Shown piece after piece: positions 43,107 to 51,977 of a DNA stretch of 64,000 nucleotides. Location: NCBI GenBank assembly GCA_024403485.1, contig JAKSRT010000001.1:34092-98091 (forward strand), read 5' to 3'. Source of the stretch: Lachnospiraceae bacterium. Its GTDB lineage: Bacteria > Bacillota > Clostridia > Lachnospirales > Lachnospiraceae. Both the position numbers and the translations under genes were made by a program. How positions within the stretch are numbered: position 1 is the stretch's first letter; each line of letters opens with the position of its first letter. The notes below the pieces were generated by a model that was not told the DNA's origin, made no database searches, and worked only from the letters and a program-made list of their open reading frames with translations.

Positions 43107-44950
43107 TGCTTTTCTCCCAGTACATTATATATTCTTACCGGTAACGCTTTTCCTTTAAGCATTACCTCATCCTTAAACTCAACTCCGATTCTCTCCTTGA
43201 GGAGTTCATAAACTGCTTCACTTATAAGAACTTCACCACCAAGAGATTTCCCTTCAATTCTGGAAGCAGTATTTACGGTATCACCGATTGCCGTATAGTC
43301 CATACGGTTCTCGCTTCCGATATTGCCGACAACCGCATCTCCCACATTTATTCCAACACCGAAGCTTACCGTTTTACCGTATTCGGCCAAAAGTTCTTCG
43401 CCGAGAACCTTACCTTTCTTTCTCATATCAAGGCCGGCCAAAACAGCCTGATATACATAGTCCTCCTGATCATTTGGTGCATTGAATATGGCCATTGTTG
43501 CATCACCGATAAACTTATCAAGCATACCACCATGGTCAAAAATACATTCTGTAGTCAGCGATAAATACCGATTAAGAATCTTAACTATTTCTTCGGGGGA
43601 AAGTGCCTCCGACATGGTGGTAAATCCGCGAATATCAACAAATAACACCGCTACATTTCTTTTTACTCCACCGATTTCTATCTTAAATTCATCATCCTTG
43701 GCAAGATTTTCGATTACCTGAGGAGCCATATATTTCTTAAAAGTATTGAGTACTTTCTTTTTGTTAAGTGACTCGGTTACATACTTTTCAATTATTATCC
43801 AGGCCACAATCAACACTATCAGCAAAAGAAAATAGAACAAACTGATAAGTTTTCCGTTCTTTGCCAGAATGCGACCTATAAGCAGATTGCTTGCAACGAC
43901 CCATACACCAACAAGGATTGCCGGATACATCTTCATTTCCCTTGCCATAAAAGCATATGCATAAATGACCAACGCAAATATCAGCGCCGCAAGGACTTTG
44001 TTTACCGGAAAAGCGGTTTTCCCGGTAAGAAGCGCATTTACTATATTGGCGTTTATTTCAACACCATACATTTCAGTTCCGCGTCTTGCGGCAGAATGAT
44101 AGGCGTCCTGAAAACCTGGGGCATATGCACCAACCATAACAATAGAATCTCTAAATTCAGTTTTCGGTATGTTGCCATTTAACACATCAGACAAAGAAAA
44201 TGTTGAAAATTCGCCGGGTTTTCCGGAAAAGAAAAAACCAACCTCGTCATGTTTGGCAAGTCCTTCCAGTGCAGAATCTTTTTGTCCCTGCAGTTCCATA
44301 TACGTGAGATATGTCTGAGTAGCCAAGCTGTATCTTCTCTCTCCTTCAATATCGACATAAAGCTTTGTGCTTCTGACAAAGCCGTCTTTGGAAAGAGACA
44401 CGTTGGCAAACCCCGAAGAAATCACAGCATCCAGCGAATCGTAAGGAAGTTCTTCTCCCGCTATGTTATTTTTATCAAAGTAAATCACGCCATCTTTTTT
44501 CTTTGTCTCACCTCGGTAAACAAGATTGCTGGCACCGATAACGCGATTACCTTCAGCAGCTTTTGCAAGTCTTTCATCGGTAATGGCATCACCTTCATCG
44601 ATAAACATGGTATCAAATGCCACAACAGCGGGTTCATTGTCTGAACCATCAAATAAATATTCAAGTAGTTCTGCGGATTTTTCACGTGACCATTCGGAAA
44701 ACTTTCCATATTCGGCAAGTGTTTCCTCGTCAACAGATATAAGTTTGACAGTGTCGCCCGTTCCGTCCATTTGTCTGTAAATAACATCACAAACAGCTGC
44801 ATCCGCACCGTAAAACGGTTCAAATACAGCCATTAAAAACATTAATACAGCCGGAACAAGCGGCAGCAGAAATTTAAGAGTCTTTTTCTTTTTCAATTTA
44901 ATTCCCCAAAATGTACAATCCGGTATGGGCTCAAAATATTTTGAATCCAA
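43103..44950 (-). CDS. CHASE2 domain adenylate cyclase (class III)
   Basis: 615 residues. A first membrane helix (about 27-46) is followed by an extracellular CHASE2 sensor domain (about 50-305; VAFDTMFIDEGDAITDERLAKA), three membrane helices (about 315-390) and a cytoplasmic class III cyclase domain (about 430-610). Catalytic features: metal-binding Asp in FVDIRGFTTM and in FIGDATM, a Lys before FIGD and an Asp in YTAIGDTVNTASRIE, which favours ATP over GTP, and the transition-state Asn/Arg in NTASR. It should make cAMP, although cAMP signalling is poorly known in these bacteria. First gene of the operon. Confidence 0.88.
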   Translation of the reverse strand: MDSKYFEPIPDCTFWGIKLKKKKTLKFLLPLVPAVLMFLMAVFEPFYGADAAVCDVIYRQMDGTGDTVKLISVDEETLAEYGKFSEWSREKSAELLEYLFDGSDNEPAVVAFDTMFIDEGDAITDERLAKAAEGNRVIGASNLVYRGETKKKDGVIYFDKNNIAGEELPYDSLDAVISSGFANVSLSKDGFVRSTKLYVDIEGERRYSLATQTYLTYMELQGQKDSALEGLAKHDEVGFFFSGKPGEFSTFSLSDVLNGNIPKTEFRDSIVMVGAYAPGFQDAYHSAARRGTEMYGVEINANIVNALLTGKTAFPVNKVLAALIFALVIYAYAFMAREMKMYPAILVGVWVVASNLLIGRILAKNGKLISLFYFLLLIVLIVAWIIIEKYVTESLNKKKVLNTFKKYMAPQVIENLAKDDEFKIEIGGVKRNVAVLFVDIRGFTTMSEALSPEEIVKILNRYLSLTTECIFDHGGMLDKFIGDATMAIFNAPNDQEDYVYQAVLAGLDMRKKGKVLGEELLAEYGKTVSFGVGINVGDAVVGNIGSENRMDYTAIGDTVNTASRIEGKSLGGEVLISEAVYELLKERIGVEFKDEVMLKGKALPVRIYNVLGEKQ

Positions 44951-45000
44951 AACTATTTAGCTACAGATACGGGGGCATTATATCACAAAAATCCCGTAGT

Positions 45001-46419
45001 TTAAAGCATTTTAGCGACTGCGTTCTCTTTTTTCTTAATCAGAATAACGAATAAAATTGTCATGATAGCAGCGACAATTGATACGCAGATTGAACGTTTC
45101 CACTTCGTAACAACACCAAAGAACATCAAAAAGCTGTTGTTGCTCTGCAAAGACCTGATTTCCAACAGGTAGGTAACTGCCCAGTCGTAGGCAAAATGAT
45201 AGCCGACAGAAAGCCAGATATTGTTCGTATACAATTTCATTACAGCCATTAATATTCCGGAGAAGGTAAGAAATACCACTGCGTCCGCTGTGCTGTAAGC
45301 TCCGCTTATGAAATGAAGACTTACAAAGAAAACAGTGGAAAGAATAATACCCCAGATTTTCCTGCCCTTTGATTCACAATACCCAAACAAAATGCCCCTG
45401 CACATTATCTCTTCACCGAATCCGACTCCGATATATAACGGCAATCCCCAAAAGACCGTAAAAAGAAGCTGGGGAGTAATATTGTTGACAACAATCTTTG
45501 CCCCGGATGCGACAATCAGCCCGCCTGCGGCCAAATCAATAATTATTCCGCATAAAACACCGATTGCAAAATGAATAAATCCCTTTTTCTCCTTCACAAT
45601 GCCCTGAAGTCTGTAGCTTACAATTTCCGACTTTCCAAAAATATAAGCAAGCCAGAAACCAAGCACCAGTTCAAAAAAGGAAGTTAAACTGTATGCTATG
45701 GTATAGAAATTCTTTTCCTGGAGAAGCGTTGTTTTCTTTCCAAAGCAAAGAATACCGTAAGTACAGCTCAGCAAATTATCCATGACTACACCAAGAAGCG
45801 AAAAAACAACAATAAATGAGCCAGCAAGAAGAAGGGACTTTAAAATAATTTTAAATCCCGACTCATCGGATTTTTCTTTCTGTTCCGAAGTTATATACGA
45901 CATTTCCTCTGGGGAAGCTTCGTTATTTTCCTCTTGTGCCACAGTTACGCCAAACACTTTTGCTGACGGAACATCGTAATTTCCCTCTTGTGCACTGTCA
46001 GTCTCCTGATTTGCTATCGGCGATGCTTTTTCCTTAATTTCGAATAAACATTTTCTTTTTGTAAAATACAAATAACAGTATACGGTAAGCGCACCGTAAA
46101 TAAGAACTGCTATTATCCCTGTAACTATGTCAAGCATGTCCGAAGAACGAACAAGGTTCAAAAGCATGTTAAACAGCATATATGCAAGTAAGGCCCCCAG
46201 AATCTTAAGGCCATGCCTTGAAAATCTGACCATTCCGATAAATGCAGCGATGCAAAGAATCAGATAACCGACATCAAAATAATCAATGCTAAAAGGACCG
46301 TCCACATCAAAAATGCAGTCGACAATGCTTAAAAAAGCAATTAATGCCCTAAGCGGTAATATCCCGAAGGTTAAAATCACATAAAATTTTAAATTCCCGT
46401 AATCTCTCTTTTCTTTCAT
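45001..46419 (-). CDS. CPBP-family intramembrane metalloprotease
   Basis: 472-residue membrane protein. N-terminal four helices, a polar cytoplasmic loop (about 130-185), and a C-terminal CPBP (Abi) domain with the EExxxR motif GFGEEIMCRG, the second motif SLHF and the third motif HFAYDW. Family members cleave within the membrane and process prenylated or peptide substrates, or give bacteriocin self-immunity. No peptide gene lies beside it. The ribosome binding site is weak (GGGGAC). Confidence 0.88.
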   Translation of the reverse strand: MKEKRDYGNLKFYVILTFGILPLRALIAFLSIVDCIFDVDGPFSIDYFDVGYLILCIAAFIGMVRFSRHGLKILGALLAYMLFNMLLNLVRSSDMLDIVTGIIAVLIYGALTVYCYLYFTKRKCLFEIKEKASPIANQETDSAQEGNYDVPSAKVFGVTVAQEENNEASPEEMSYITSEQKEKSDESGFKIILKSLLLAGSFIVVFSLLGVVMDNLLSCTYGILCFGKKTTLLQEKNFYTIAYSLTSFFELVLGFWLAYIFGKSEIVSYRLQGIVKEKKGFIHFAIGVLCGIIIDLAAGGLIVASGAKIVVNNITPQLLFTVFWGLPLYIGVGFGEEIMCRGILFGYCESKGRKIWGIILSTVFFVSLHFISGAYSTADAVVFLTFSGILMAVMKLYTNNIWLSVGYHFAYDWAVTYLLEIRSLQSNNSFLMFFGVVTKWKRSICVSIVAAIMTILFVILIKKKENAVAKML

Positions 46420-46449
46420 AAATCAACTGTCCCCTTTTGCCCCATCGAC

Positions 46450-46520
46450 CGGTTTTCGGTGCTAACCGGTGGCTGTCTTCCATTGTTGATTATCAGCCGT
46501 TTCCCACGTTAACCGGCCGC
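46450..46520. repeat. ACCGG-containing degenerate direct repeats
   Basis: In the 127-base gap before the CPBP gene the sequence ACCGG occurs three times (in GACCGGTTTT, TAACCGGTGG and TAACCGGCCG). The last two begin similar stretches of about 27 bases that end in TTCCATT. The motif recalls the CCGGT repeats at 63188-63315. No gene is seen here. Confidence 0.45.
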
Positions 46521-46546
46521 GTTTTTCCATTATTGCTTCTTAGCTT

Positions 46547-47167
46547 TTACTGTTCCCGAATTACATAATCAAATATTTCCGTATTGCCAAATCCAAGACT
46601 TCTCACAAACATTTCCGTTCTGAGTAAGTCCTCTTTTGTATTAAAGTCCGGAATTAACGGTATACGTATTTTGCATTTATCCTGCAGATTATGCTGTGCA
46701 AGATATTTCAAATTATCATATGCTTTTTGGGCGCTGACGCCGGTATAGGCACAGTATATGTTTGGATCGGCATCTTTAATATCAATAATAAACTCCGTAA
46801 TATCCCCTATAACGATATCCAGGAATTCTCTTGGCACATTTAAGCTTGTTTCTACATTAATGCTGACATCCTCGGGGAGCAGCTTTCTTATCTCATGAAT
46901 AGCCTCGGCATGAAGCAGTGATTCCCCTCCGCCAAAAGTTACCCCACCTCCCGAAGCTACGAAATAGCAATAATCCTGCATAATGTTTGCCGCCAAATCG
47001 ATAGGAGAACATACAACGAACTTCTCCCTATTTGAATGCAGTTGCTTTTCATTGATACAATATTTGCATTTAAGCGGGCATCCGCTTAAACCCACAAGCG
47101 TGGTAACTCCTTCACCGTCCGTTAAAAGACGATGCCTGATTATGCTCATAACGGTAAAATCTGCCAT
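46547..47167 (-). CDS. Radical SAM protein of the glycyl-radical-activase type
   Basis: 206 residues. The 4Fe-4S motif CxxxCxxC is at Cys 30, 34 and 37 (CPLKCKYC). The SAM-binding block ASGGGVTFGGGESLLH and DIKDADPNIYCAYTG resemble pyruvate formate-lyase activating enzymes. It is shorter than those (about 245), with no second cluster domain. There is no glycyl radical enzyme in this window. The gene upstream, 50 bases away, codes for a Cys-rich repetitive protein, so the enzyme might instead act on that protein. AGGAG precedes the ATG. Confidence 0.85.
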   Translation of the reverse strand: MADFTVMSIIRHRLLTDGEGVTTLVGLSGCPLKCKYCINEKQLHSNREKFVVCSPIDLAANIMQDYCYFVASGGGVTFGGGESLLHAEAIHEIRKLLPEDVSINVETSLNVPREFLDIVIGDITEFIIDIKDADPNIYCAYTGVSAQKAYDNLKYLAQHNLQDKCKIRIPLIPDFNTKEDLLRTEMFVRSLGFGNTEIFDYVIREQ

Positions 47168-47217
47168 ATAAAACTCCTGCAGAAAAAAATCATAAATAGT
47201 ATATTTAAATTTCCGAT

Positions 47218-47862
47218 TTATCTGGAAACAACGGTAATACGAGCCAATGCCTCCTGATTGTTAAAAGAACTTTCAGAAACAGGATCTGCAACCTCGCCTT
47301 CTTCAATATACTCTTCATCAGGATTATTCTTATCGTCTTCTGTCGGAGCCACTTCCAGCATACCCTCTACAAACAGTTCATCCTCCGAAACCGGAGCGGC
47401 CACATCTCCTTCAAGCTCCTCTATACAAGGATCTTCATCTGAAATCGGCATTGCAACATCTCCCTCAAGTTCCTCTATAATAGGATCTTCATCCGAAATC
47501 GGTGCTGCAACCTCGCCCTCGAGTTCCTCTATGGGGTCCGTCATATCACCGGCGATTGGCGCTAACTCCGTTGCACCTCCCAGATCCTCAATCGAGGTGG
47601 ACGGACCTATATTGAATTTGTTAAACAAGTCCGCAGGTCCACAGCCTGCCAGTGTTACGGTTGTCGCCAATGTTGCAGCCGCAACAGCCCCCTTGGTAAG
47701 AAGTGCTTTGTTGAGAACTTCTTCCTCCTTCTTACACTTTGGGCAGGTTCCCTGGCACTCACCCTCATAGGTACATTCTGTCTGATGAAGATTTACACCA
47801 ATTTTATCGGCAATAAACTTTCTAAATGATTTCATTTTTTTGCATTTCTCTTTGTGGTTCAT
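47218..47862 (-). CDS. Cys-rich repetitive protein, candidate substrate of the adjacent radical SAM enzyme
   Basis: 214 residues (ATG 47862, GGAG 6 bases upstream; another ATG at 47904 has GGAG only one base away). Order: basic segment; Cys cluster at 30, 36, 40 and 43 (the last three spaced CxxxCxxC); hydrophobic helix 58-73 ending in LAGC, a lipobox-like site at Cys 74, unusual so far from the N-terminus; acidic region with three 18-residue repeats of the form IEELEG(D/E)VA(A/M)P(I/V)S at 111-164; and a degenerate unit near 185-197. I do not recognise a family. It may be a secreted lipoprotein, a modified peptide precursor or an Fe-S carrier. Confidence 0.6.
   Translation of the reverse strand: MNHKEKCKKMKSFRKFIADKIGVNLHQTECTYEGECQGTCPKCKKEEEVLNKALLTKGAVAAATLATTVTLAGCGPADLFNKFNIGPSTSIEDLGGATELAPIAGDMTDPIEELEGEVAAPISDEDPIIEELEGDVAMPISDEDPCIEELEGDVAAPVSEDELFVEGMLEVAPTEDDKNNPDEEYIEEGEVADPVSESSFNNQEALARITVVSR
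47371..47532 (-). repeat. Three 54-bp in-frame tandem repeats
   Basis: These code for residues 111-164 of the Cys-rich protein as three 18-residue units. The units differ mainly at synonymous or conservative positions (D/E, I/V, A/M), which indicates selection on the protein. On the opposite strand they produce a spurious Ser-rich reading frame. Confidence 0.85.
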
Positions 47863-48071
47863 TCCTGGCTCCAATCTGCTGATTTGTCTTTGTTTTGAGT
47901 TCATTCTCCGAAACCTTTTTCCGCTTTCGGCTTCAATTTCTGTTTTTGTTTCAAAAATATTATATCTGCTTTTTATTAAAAACCTAAAAGTTTTTATTCA
48001 TTTTTTTATTCTATGTCAAAAAAAGTCTCGTTTACAAACTGTTCCACCAGAATCATATTTTCGCTTGCGAG

Positions 48072-49169
48072 CTAAAGCTCTCTCGAATATCTGTACAGCA
48101 CTTCCGAAAGTTCTTCTGTAGAAAGTGCTTCATCCCTATTATTCCATTTTGCTGCCCACAGATATTTAATCATGCAGGCGTTATATATTCCCAATACTCC
48201 CATCGAAAAAACATAGTCATCATAAACCGCACCACACAAATAAGTATATGTAAAATAAACCGCTATATGTGTACACCAGTCATCACATTTTGTATGGACC
48301 TTTTCGAAATTCTCAATCAAATCGACGTTAATCATATCTGATTTAGTGCAGTCGACATTGTTCTTTCCTGCCGGGCCGGAGTTTTTTAAACTCCTAACTG
48401 TTTTTGCTGCCTCTTTGATAAACTCATTCCACTCCGGCTGAAGCGGTTCCAGTTCAAACAGCAATGAAAAATATTTAAATTCCGAAAGAATATTATCTAA
48501 GTGAGTTTCAGGGCAAAATGACAAAGCATCCTTCTTCAGCCAATTGAGAATTGTTTCTTTATCCTCGCCTTCATCAATCATCAATTGAAGTTGACCCATA
48601 ACCGCAAAAATGTGACGACCCTTTTCTGCAAAGGATTTTCTCGTTGACCGAAGCAGTTCCAACACGGTTTTTCTGGCCTCAACAAGGATTTCATAAAGTT
48701 CCTCATCAAAATCATCATAAGTATCTTCTTTTTGAGAATCCGACTCCTCTTCATAAAGAGCTCCGAAATCTTTATCTGATTTTTGAGACCGTAACTCTCT
48801 GCATTCGTCAAAAAAACTTTCTGCAACAACGGGGCAGGATACCGACAGTGAATATTCCCTGACATTTGGAAACTCTTCCATATGTCTTGGATACTTATCA
48901 CAGGTCTCGCAAAAATAATCCTCACCAAAATCTATATACATCTGACAAAGTTTATCTTTTCTGAGGAATGCACAGTCTCCGTCCGGTTGCTGTTTAATGC
49001 ATTGACTTTGATAGTCTATATTATCAAGAAGTCTCCGATCCCCACATTTTTCGTACTTGTCAAGCGAGACGTCATCCACTTCAATTGCCCAACCGCTGCA
49101 GCAGGTAGCCGGACACTTATCAGCTATACATTTAAAATTGTTGTAGTTTTCAAAATATCTGTATATCAT
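48072..49169 (-). CDS. fliB: Flagellin lysine-N-methylase
   Basis: 365 residues. The N-terminal Cys-rich block FKCIADKCPATCCSGWAIEVDD and the segments CAFLRKDKLCQMYIDFGEDYFCETCDKYPRH and SVSCPVVAE match the FliB family, which binds an Fe-S cluster and methylates lysines of flagellin. The C-terminal half is helical and less conserved. No flagellar gene lies in this window, so the substrate gene must be elsewhere. AAGGA lies shortly before the ATG. The 210 bases before the next upstream gene are AT-rich and hold no gene. Confidence 0.87.
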   Translation of the reverse strand: MIYRYFENYNNFKCIADKCPATCCSGWAIEVDDVSLDKYEKCGDRRLLDNIDYQSQCIKQQPDGDCAFLRKDKLCQMYIDFGEDYFCETCDKYPRHMEEFPNVREYSLSVSCPVVAESFFDECRELRSQKSDKDFGALYEEESDSQKEDTYDDFDEELYEILVEARKTVLELLRSTRKSFAEKGRHIFAVMGQLQLMIDEGEDKETILNWLKKDALSFCPETHLDNILSEFKYFSLLFELEPLQPEWNEFIKEAAKTVRSLKNSGPAGKNNVDCTKSDMINVDLIENFEKVHTKCDDWCTHIAVYFTYTYLCGAVYDDYVFSMGVLGIYNACMIKYLWAAKWNNRDEALSTEELSEVLYRYSREL

Positions 49170-49241
49170 CAGTCATCCTTTGTAGCTTTGGTAATTATAA
49201 TTTTCGATAATTATAATTCGCCTGACCGGCGTACTTTTTAT

Positions 49242-50276
49242 TTACCCGGTAATGAATTCCATGGCTAACGCATACAGTTGTCTGATTCCCTCAATATGAT
49301 TTCTCTCGTAGCCGTGACTGTTTCTTGTTCCCTGACCGATTGCCGCGTGTCTTATATCATGTCCGGCAACAATTGAAGTATCACCGTCAGAACCGTAGTG
49401 AGGGGTAAATATATCCAGCACCGCGTCAATTCCTGCAGCCTTGGCTGTATTGTAAAGTTCCGTAGTCAGATCATAATTGTAAGGGAATCGTGTGTCCTGG
49501 GCCAAAATGGTAACCTTCTTTTCATGAGAGGTCTGACGAGGGCCCATGCAGGCAATATCAAGAGCCACAAGGTCATTGACTCTCTCGGGCAATACACTTG
49601 TTCCGTGACCGATTTCCTCGTAAACTGAAAAGTGTGCAATAACTTCACGATTAAGCTTAATCTTCTTTTCCGAAACTTCCTTCATAATGCATAAAAGGAC
49701 CGCAGCGCAGGCTTTATCGTCAAGGAAGCGGGATTTGATATATCCGTTTGAAACCGTGTATCGAGGGTCGAGAGCAATAACATCACCTACGTTAATACCA
49801 AGCTTTTCAACATCAGCAGGACATTCGACGTCCTCATCAAGTACAACGCAGACATTCTTAATCCAGCTAAGATCCTGTGCATATTCATCGTCTTCGGAAA
49901 CATGTACACTTGAGTATACCTTTTGGATGCATCCGGTATATACCTTATTGTTTCTTGTATATATTTTAACATTTTCACCGATTGCAGAATCTTCGTGAAG
50001 ACCTCCGACTTTAACAACTGTAAGTGTTCCGTCGCTGTTAATTTTTCTGACCATAAGACCTATGTCATCAAGATGGGCTGTATAAAGAAGGGTATTGCCC
50101 TCTCCACCGATTACGGTCTGAATCCCACCCTTATGGTAAGTCTCGGGAACCATTCCGAATTTTTTAATCTCACTTTCGATATAATCCTGAATCGGATGGT
50201 AAAATCCCGTTGTACTGTCAATATTCATCAGTTCCTGCAACTTCTCATAAAAGAATTCTTCATTAAGTTTATACAT
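49242..50276 (-). CDS. M42-family glutamyl/leucyl aminopeptidase-like metallopeptidase
   Basis: 344 residues. The di-metal peptidase motifs are TAHLDDIGLM (His/Asp), DDKACAAVLL (bridging Asp), VYEEIGHGTS (catalytic and metal Glu), VALDIACMGP (Asp) and NSHGYERNHIEGI (His). Large cytoplasmic tetrahedral aminopeptidases of this family trim peptides. AGGAGA precedes the ATG. The start is only 38 bases from the divergent gene at 50315. Confidence 0.92.
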   Translation of the reverse strand: MYKLNEEFFYEKLQELMNIDSTTGFYHPIQDYIESEIKKFGMVPETYHKGGIQTVIGGEGNTLLYTAHLDDIGLMVRKINSDGTLTVVKVGGLHEDSAIGENVKIYTRNNKVYTGCIQKVYSSVHVSEDDEYAQDLSWIKNVCVVLDEDVECPADVEKLGINVGDVIALDPRYTVSNGYIKSRFLDDKACAAVLLCIMKEVSEKKIKLNREVIAHFSVYEEIGHGTSVLPERVNDLVALDIACMGPRQTSHEKKVTILAQDTRFPYNYDLTTELYNTAKAAGIDAVLDIFTPHYGSDGDTSIVAGHDIRHAAIGQGTRNSHGYERNHIEGIRQLYALAMEFITG

Positions 50277-50314
50277 TTCTCTAATCTCCTAAAATGTGAT
50301 AAAATAGCAATGTT

Positions 50315-51955
50315 ATGACAAACAGCGACATTACTCAAAAAGAACAAAATAATCTGCCCGGACAGGCAAAAATTCTGCTGCCCCTTTTCATCGTAGCATG
50401 TGCAATATTTCTTCGCTTATTCCATATTACTACTATTCCGTTAAATATGCACATAGATGAAGCGGGACTTGGATTAAATGCCTGGAGTCTTGCAGCGACA
50501 GGAACCGACCGCTACGGATATTTTCTGCCGGTATGCCCCCTTAACTTTTACGGTGAACAGAGTGCCTTCTATACGTATTTTTGTACCCTTCTTGTAAAGC
50601 TGTTTGGTTTGTCCCCGCTCACCTTAAGACTTCCCGCTGCAATAATGGGAACCGTTACTGTAATATTCTGTTCCCTTATATCCAAAGAAAAATACGGTGA
50701 AAAAGGCTTTTATTTAAGCCTGACTCTCTTATCCATATTCCCTTATTTTATTATGAGTTCAAGATATGCTCTTGATTGCAATGCAATGCTTGGCTGTCTC
50801 AGCATAGCTGTTTATTCTCTGGTTAAAACCCTGAAGAAATGTGAAATGTCGCCTGACAGTCTGCACCTTAAGCGTTTTTTCATCACAGGATTATTGTTCG
50901 GTGTGGTTTTATACACATATATTATTGCTGCCATCGTTATCGGTTTATTCGGAACAATCTTTGCTTTGTTTTATATTTTTCCCGAAAAAGAAAAGCGAAG
51001 AAACCGTACTCTTCAGCTTCTCGTACTGGCACTTCCTATAGCAGTTCTTTCGGTTCCACTTATTCTGGTGGTTGCCGTAAACTATTTTGATTTAAATCCG
51101 ATTATAACTCCCTTTTTTTCGATTCCGAAAATGCTTACAAACAGAACCGAAGAAGTGGCAGTTCCTTCTTTTGCAGCATTTATTACAAAACTAAAAACAC
51201 TTCGATATCCGTTAACCTCCGACAGTAGGTACGGTTCATCGGACCGCTTCTGGACAATGTATCATATAAGTGTTTTATTTGTGTTTGCCGGCATCTTTTT
51301 CAGTATTAAGGAAACTTTAAAAGACCTTAAAGAAAAAAGAATCAGAATTGACCTTATAATGCTTTTGATATCCGCCGCAGAAGTGATTTTGTTTATTTTA
51401 TGCGGTATATACACATATCACATAAACGGGATTTTTGTATCTCTCGCATATTTTTGTGTCAAAGGCATTCTTGAACTGATTAATTTGCTCAAAGTCAGAA
51501 AAGCTTCATATGTAGCTTGTACCGCTTTATTTTTAGTATATTCCGCTTATTTCATTTTCTTCTGTATGGATTATTATGGTGCGGATACCACTGTTGCATA
51601 TATGGTTTACGGCGGAGTTGACGAAGCAATAAAAATGCTTCCCGATGAGAAAAAAAAATCAGAAATTTATGTGATTGACGAAGTCGGAGAAATATATTTT
51701 CTCTCAAATCCCATGACGGCAGAGCAGTCTGCCCCGTACTTTAATGATATGGGGCATATTGTGGATTATAAGAATATTCACTTCAGAAAACCCGACGAAT
51801 ATAAGCGGGGCGATGTTATTATTTGTAATAATGCTGTTCCCGGTTATAAAATCTACATGAGCGAAGATGTCTCCACAGATGATTTTCAGCCCGGTTCAAG
51901 TGAAGATTATACTCTGCTTTCCACCGATCACTACTATGTTTTCTTCGAAGAATAG
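50315..51955 (+). CDS. GT39/GT-C family membrane glycosyltransferase
   Basis: 546 residues with about eleven helices. The first extracytoplasmic loop has HIDEAGLGLNAWSLAATGTDRYG; the Asp-Glu pair is the conserved catalytic feature of PMT/ArnT-like GT-C enzymes that use lipid-linked sugar donors. A soluble C-terminal domain (about 440-546) is extracytoplasmic. No Shine-Dalgarno sequence is seen; TAAAAT (50300-50305) is 9 bases before the ATG. It probably forms a unit with the next gene, 22 bases on, that modifies surface glycans. Confidence 0.75.
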   Translation: MTNSDITQKEQNNLPGQAKILLPLFIVACAIFLRLFHITTIPLNMHIDEAGLGLNAWSLAATGTDRYGYFLPVCPLNFYGEQSAFYTYFCTLLVKLFGLSPLTLRLPAAIMGTVTVIFCSLISKEKYGEKGFYLSLTLLSIFPYFIMSSRYALDCNAMLGCLSIAVYSLVKTLKKCEMSPDSLHLKRFFITGLLFGVVLYTYIIAAIVIGLFGTIFALFYIFPEKEKRRNRTLQLLVLALPIAVLSVPLILVVAVNYFDLNPIITPFFSIPKMLTNRTEEVAVPSFAAFITKLKTLRYPLTSDSRYGSSDRFWTMYHISVLFVFAGIFFSIKETLKDLKEKRIRIDLIMLLISAAEVILFILCGIYTYHINGIFVSLAYFCVKGILELINLLKVRKASYVACTALFLVYSAYFIFFCMDYYGADTTVAYMVYGGVDEAIKMLPDEKKKSEIYVIDEVGEIYFLSNPMTAEQSAPYFNDMGHIVDYKNIHFRKPDEYKRGDVIICNNAVPGYKIYMSEDVSTDDFQPGSSEDYTLLSTDHYYVFFEE

Positions 51956-51977
51956 AATACAAATCAAAGGATAAAAT

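Noticed and set aside
47258-47770. Forward Ser-rich frame of 170 codons
   Set aside because: Antisense shadow of the in-frame repeats in the Cys-rich protein gene; no ribosome binding site and no domain.
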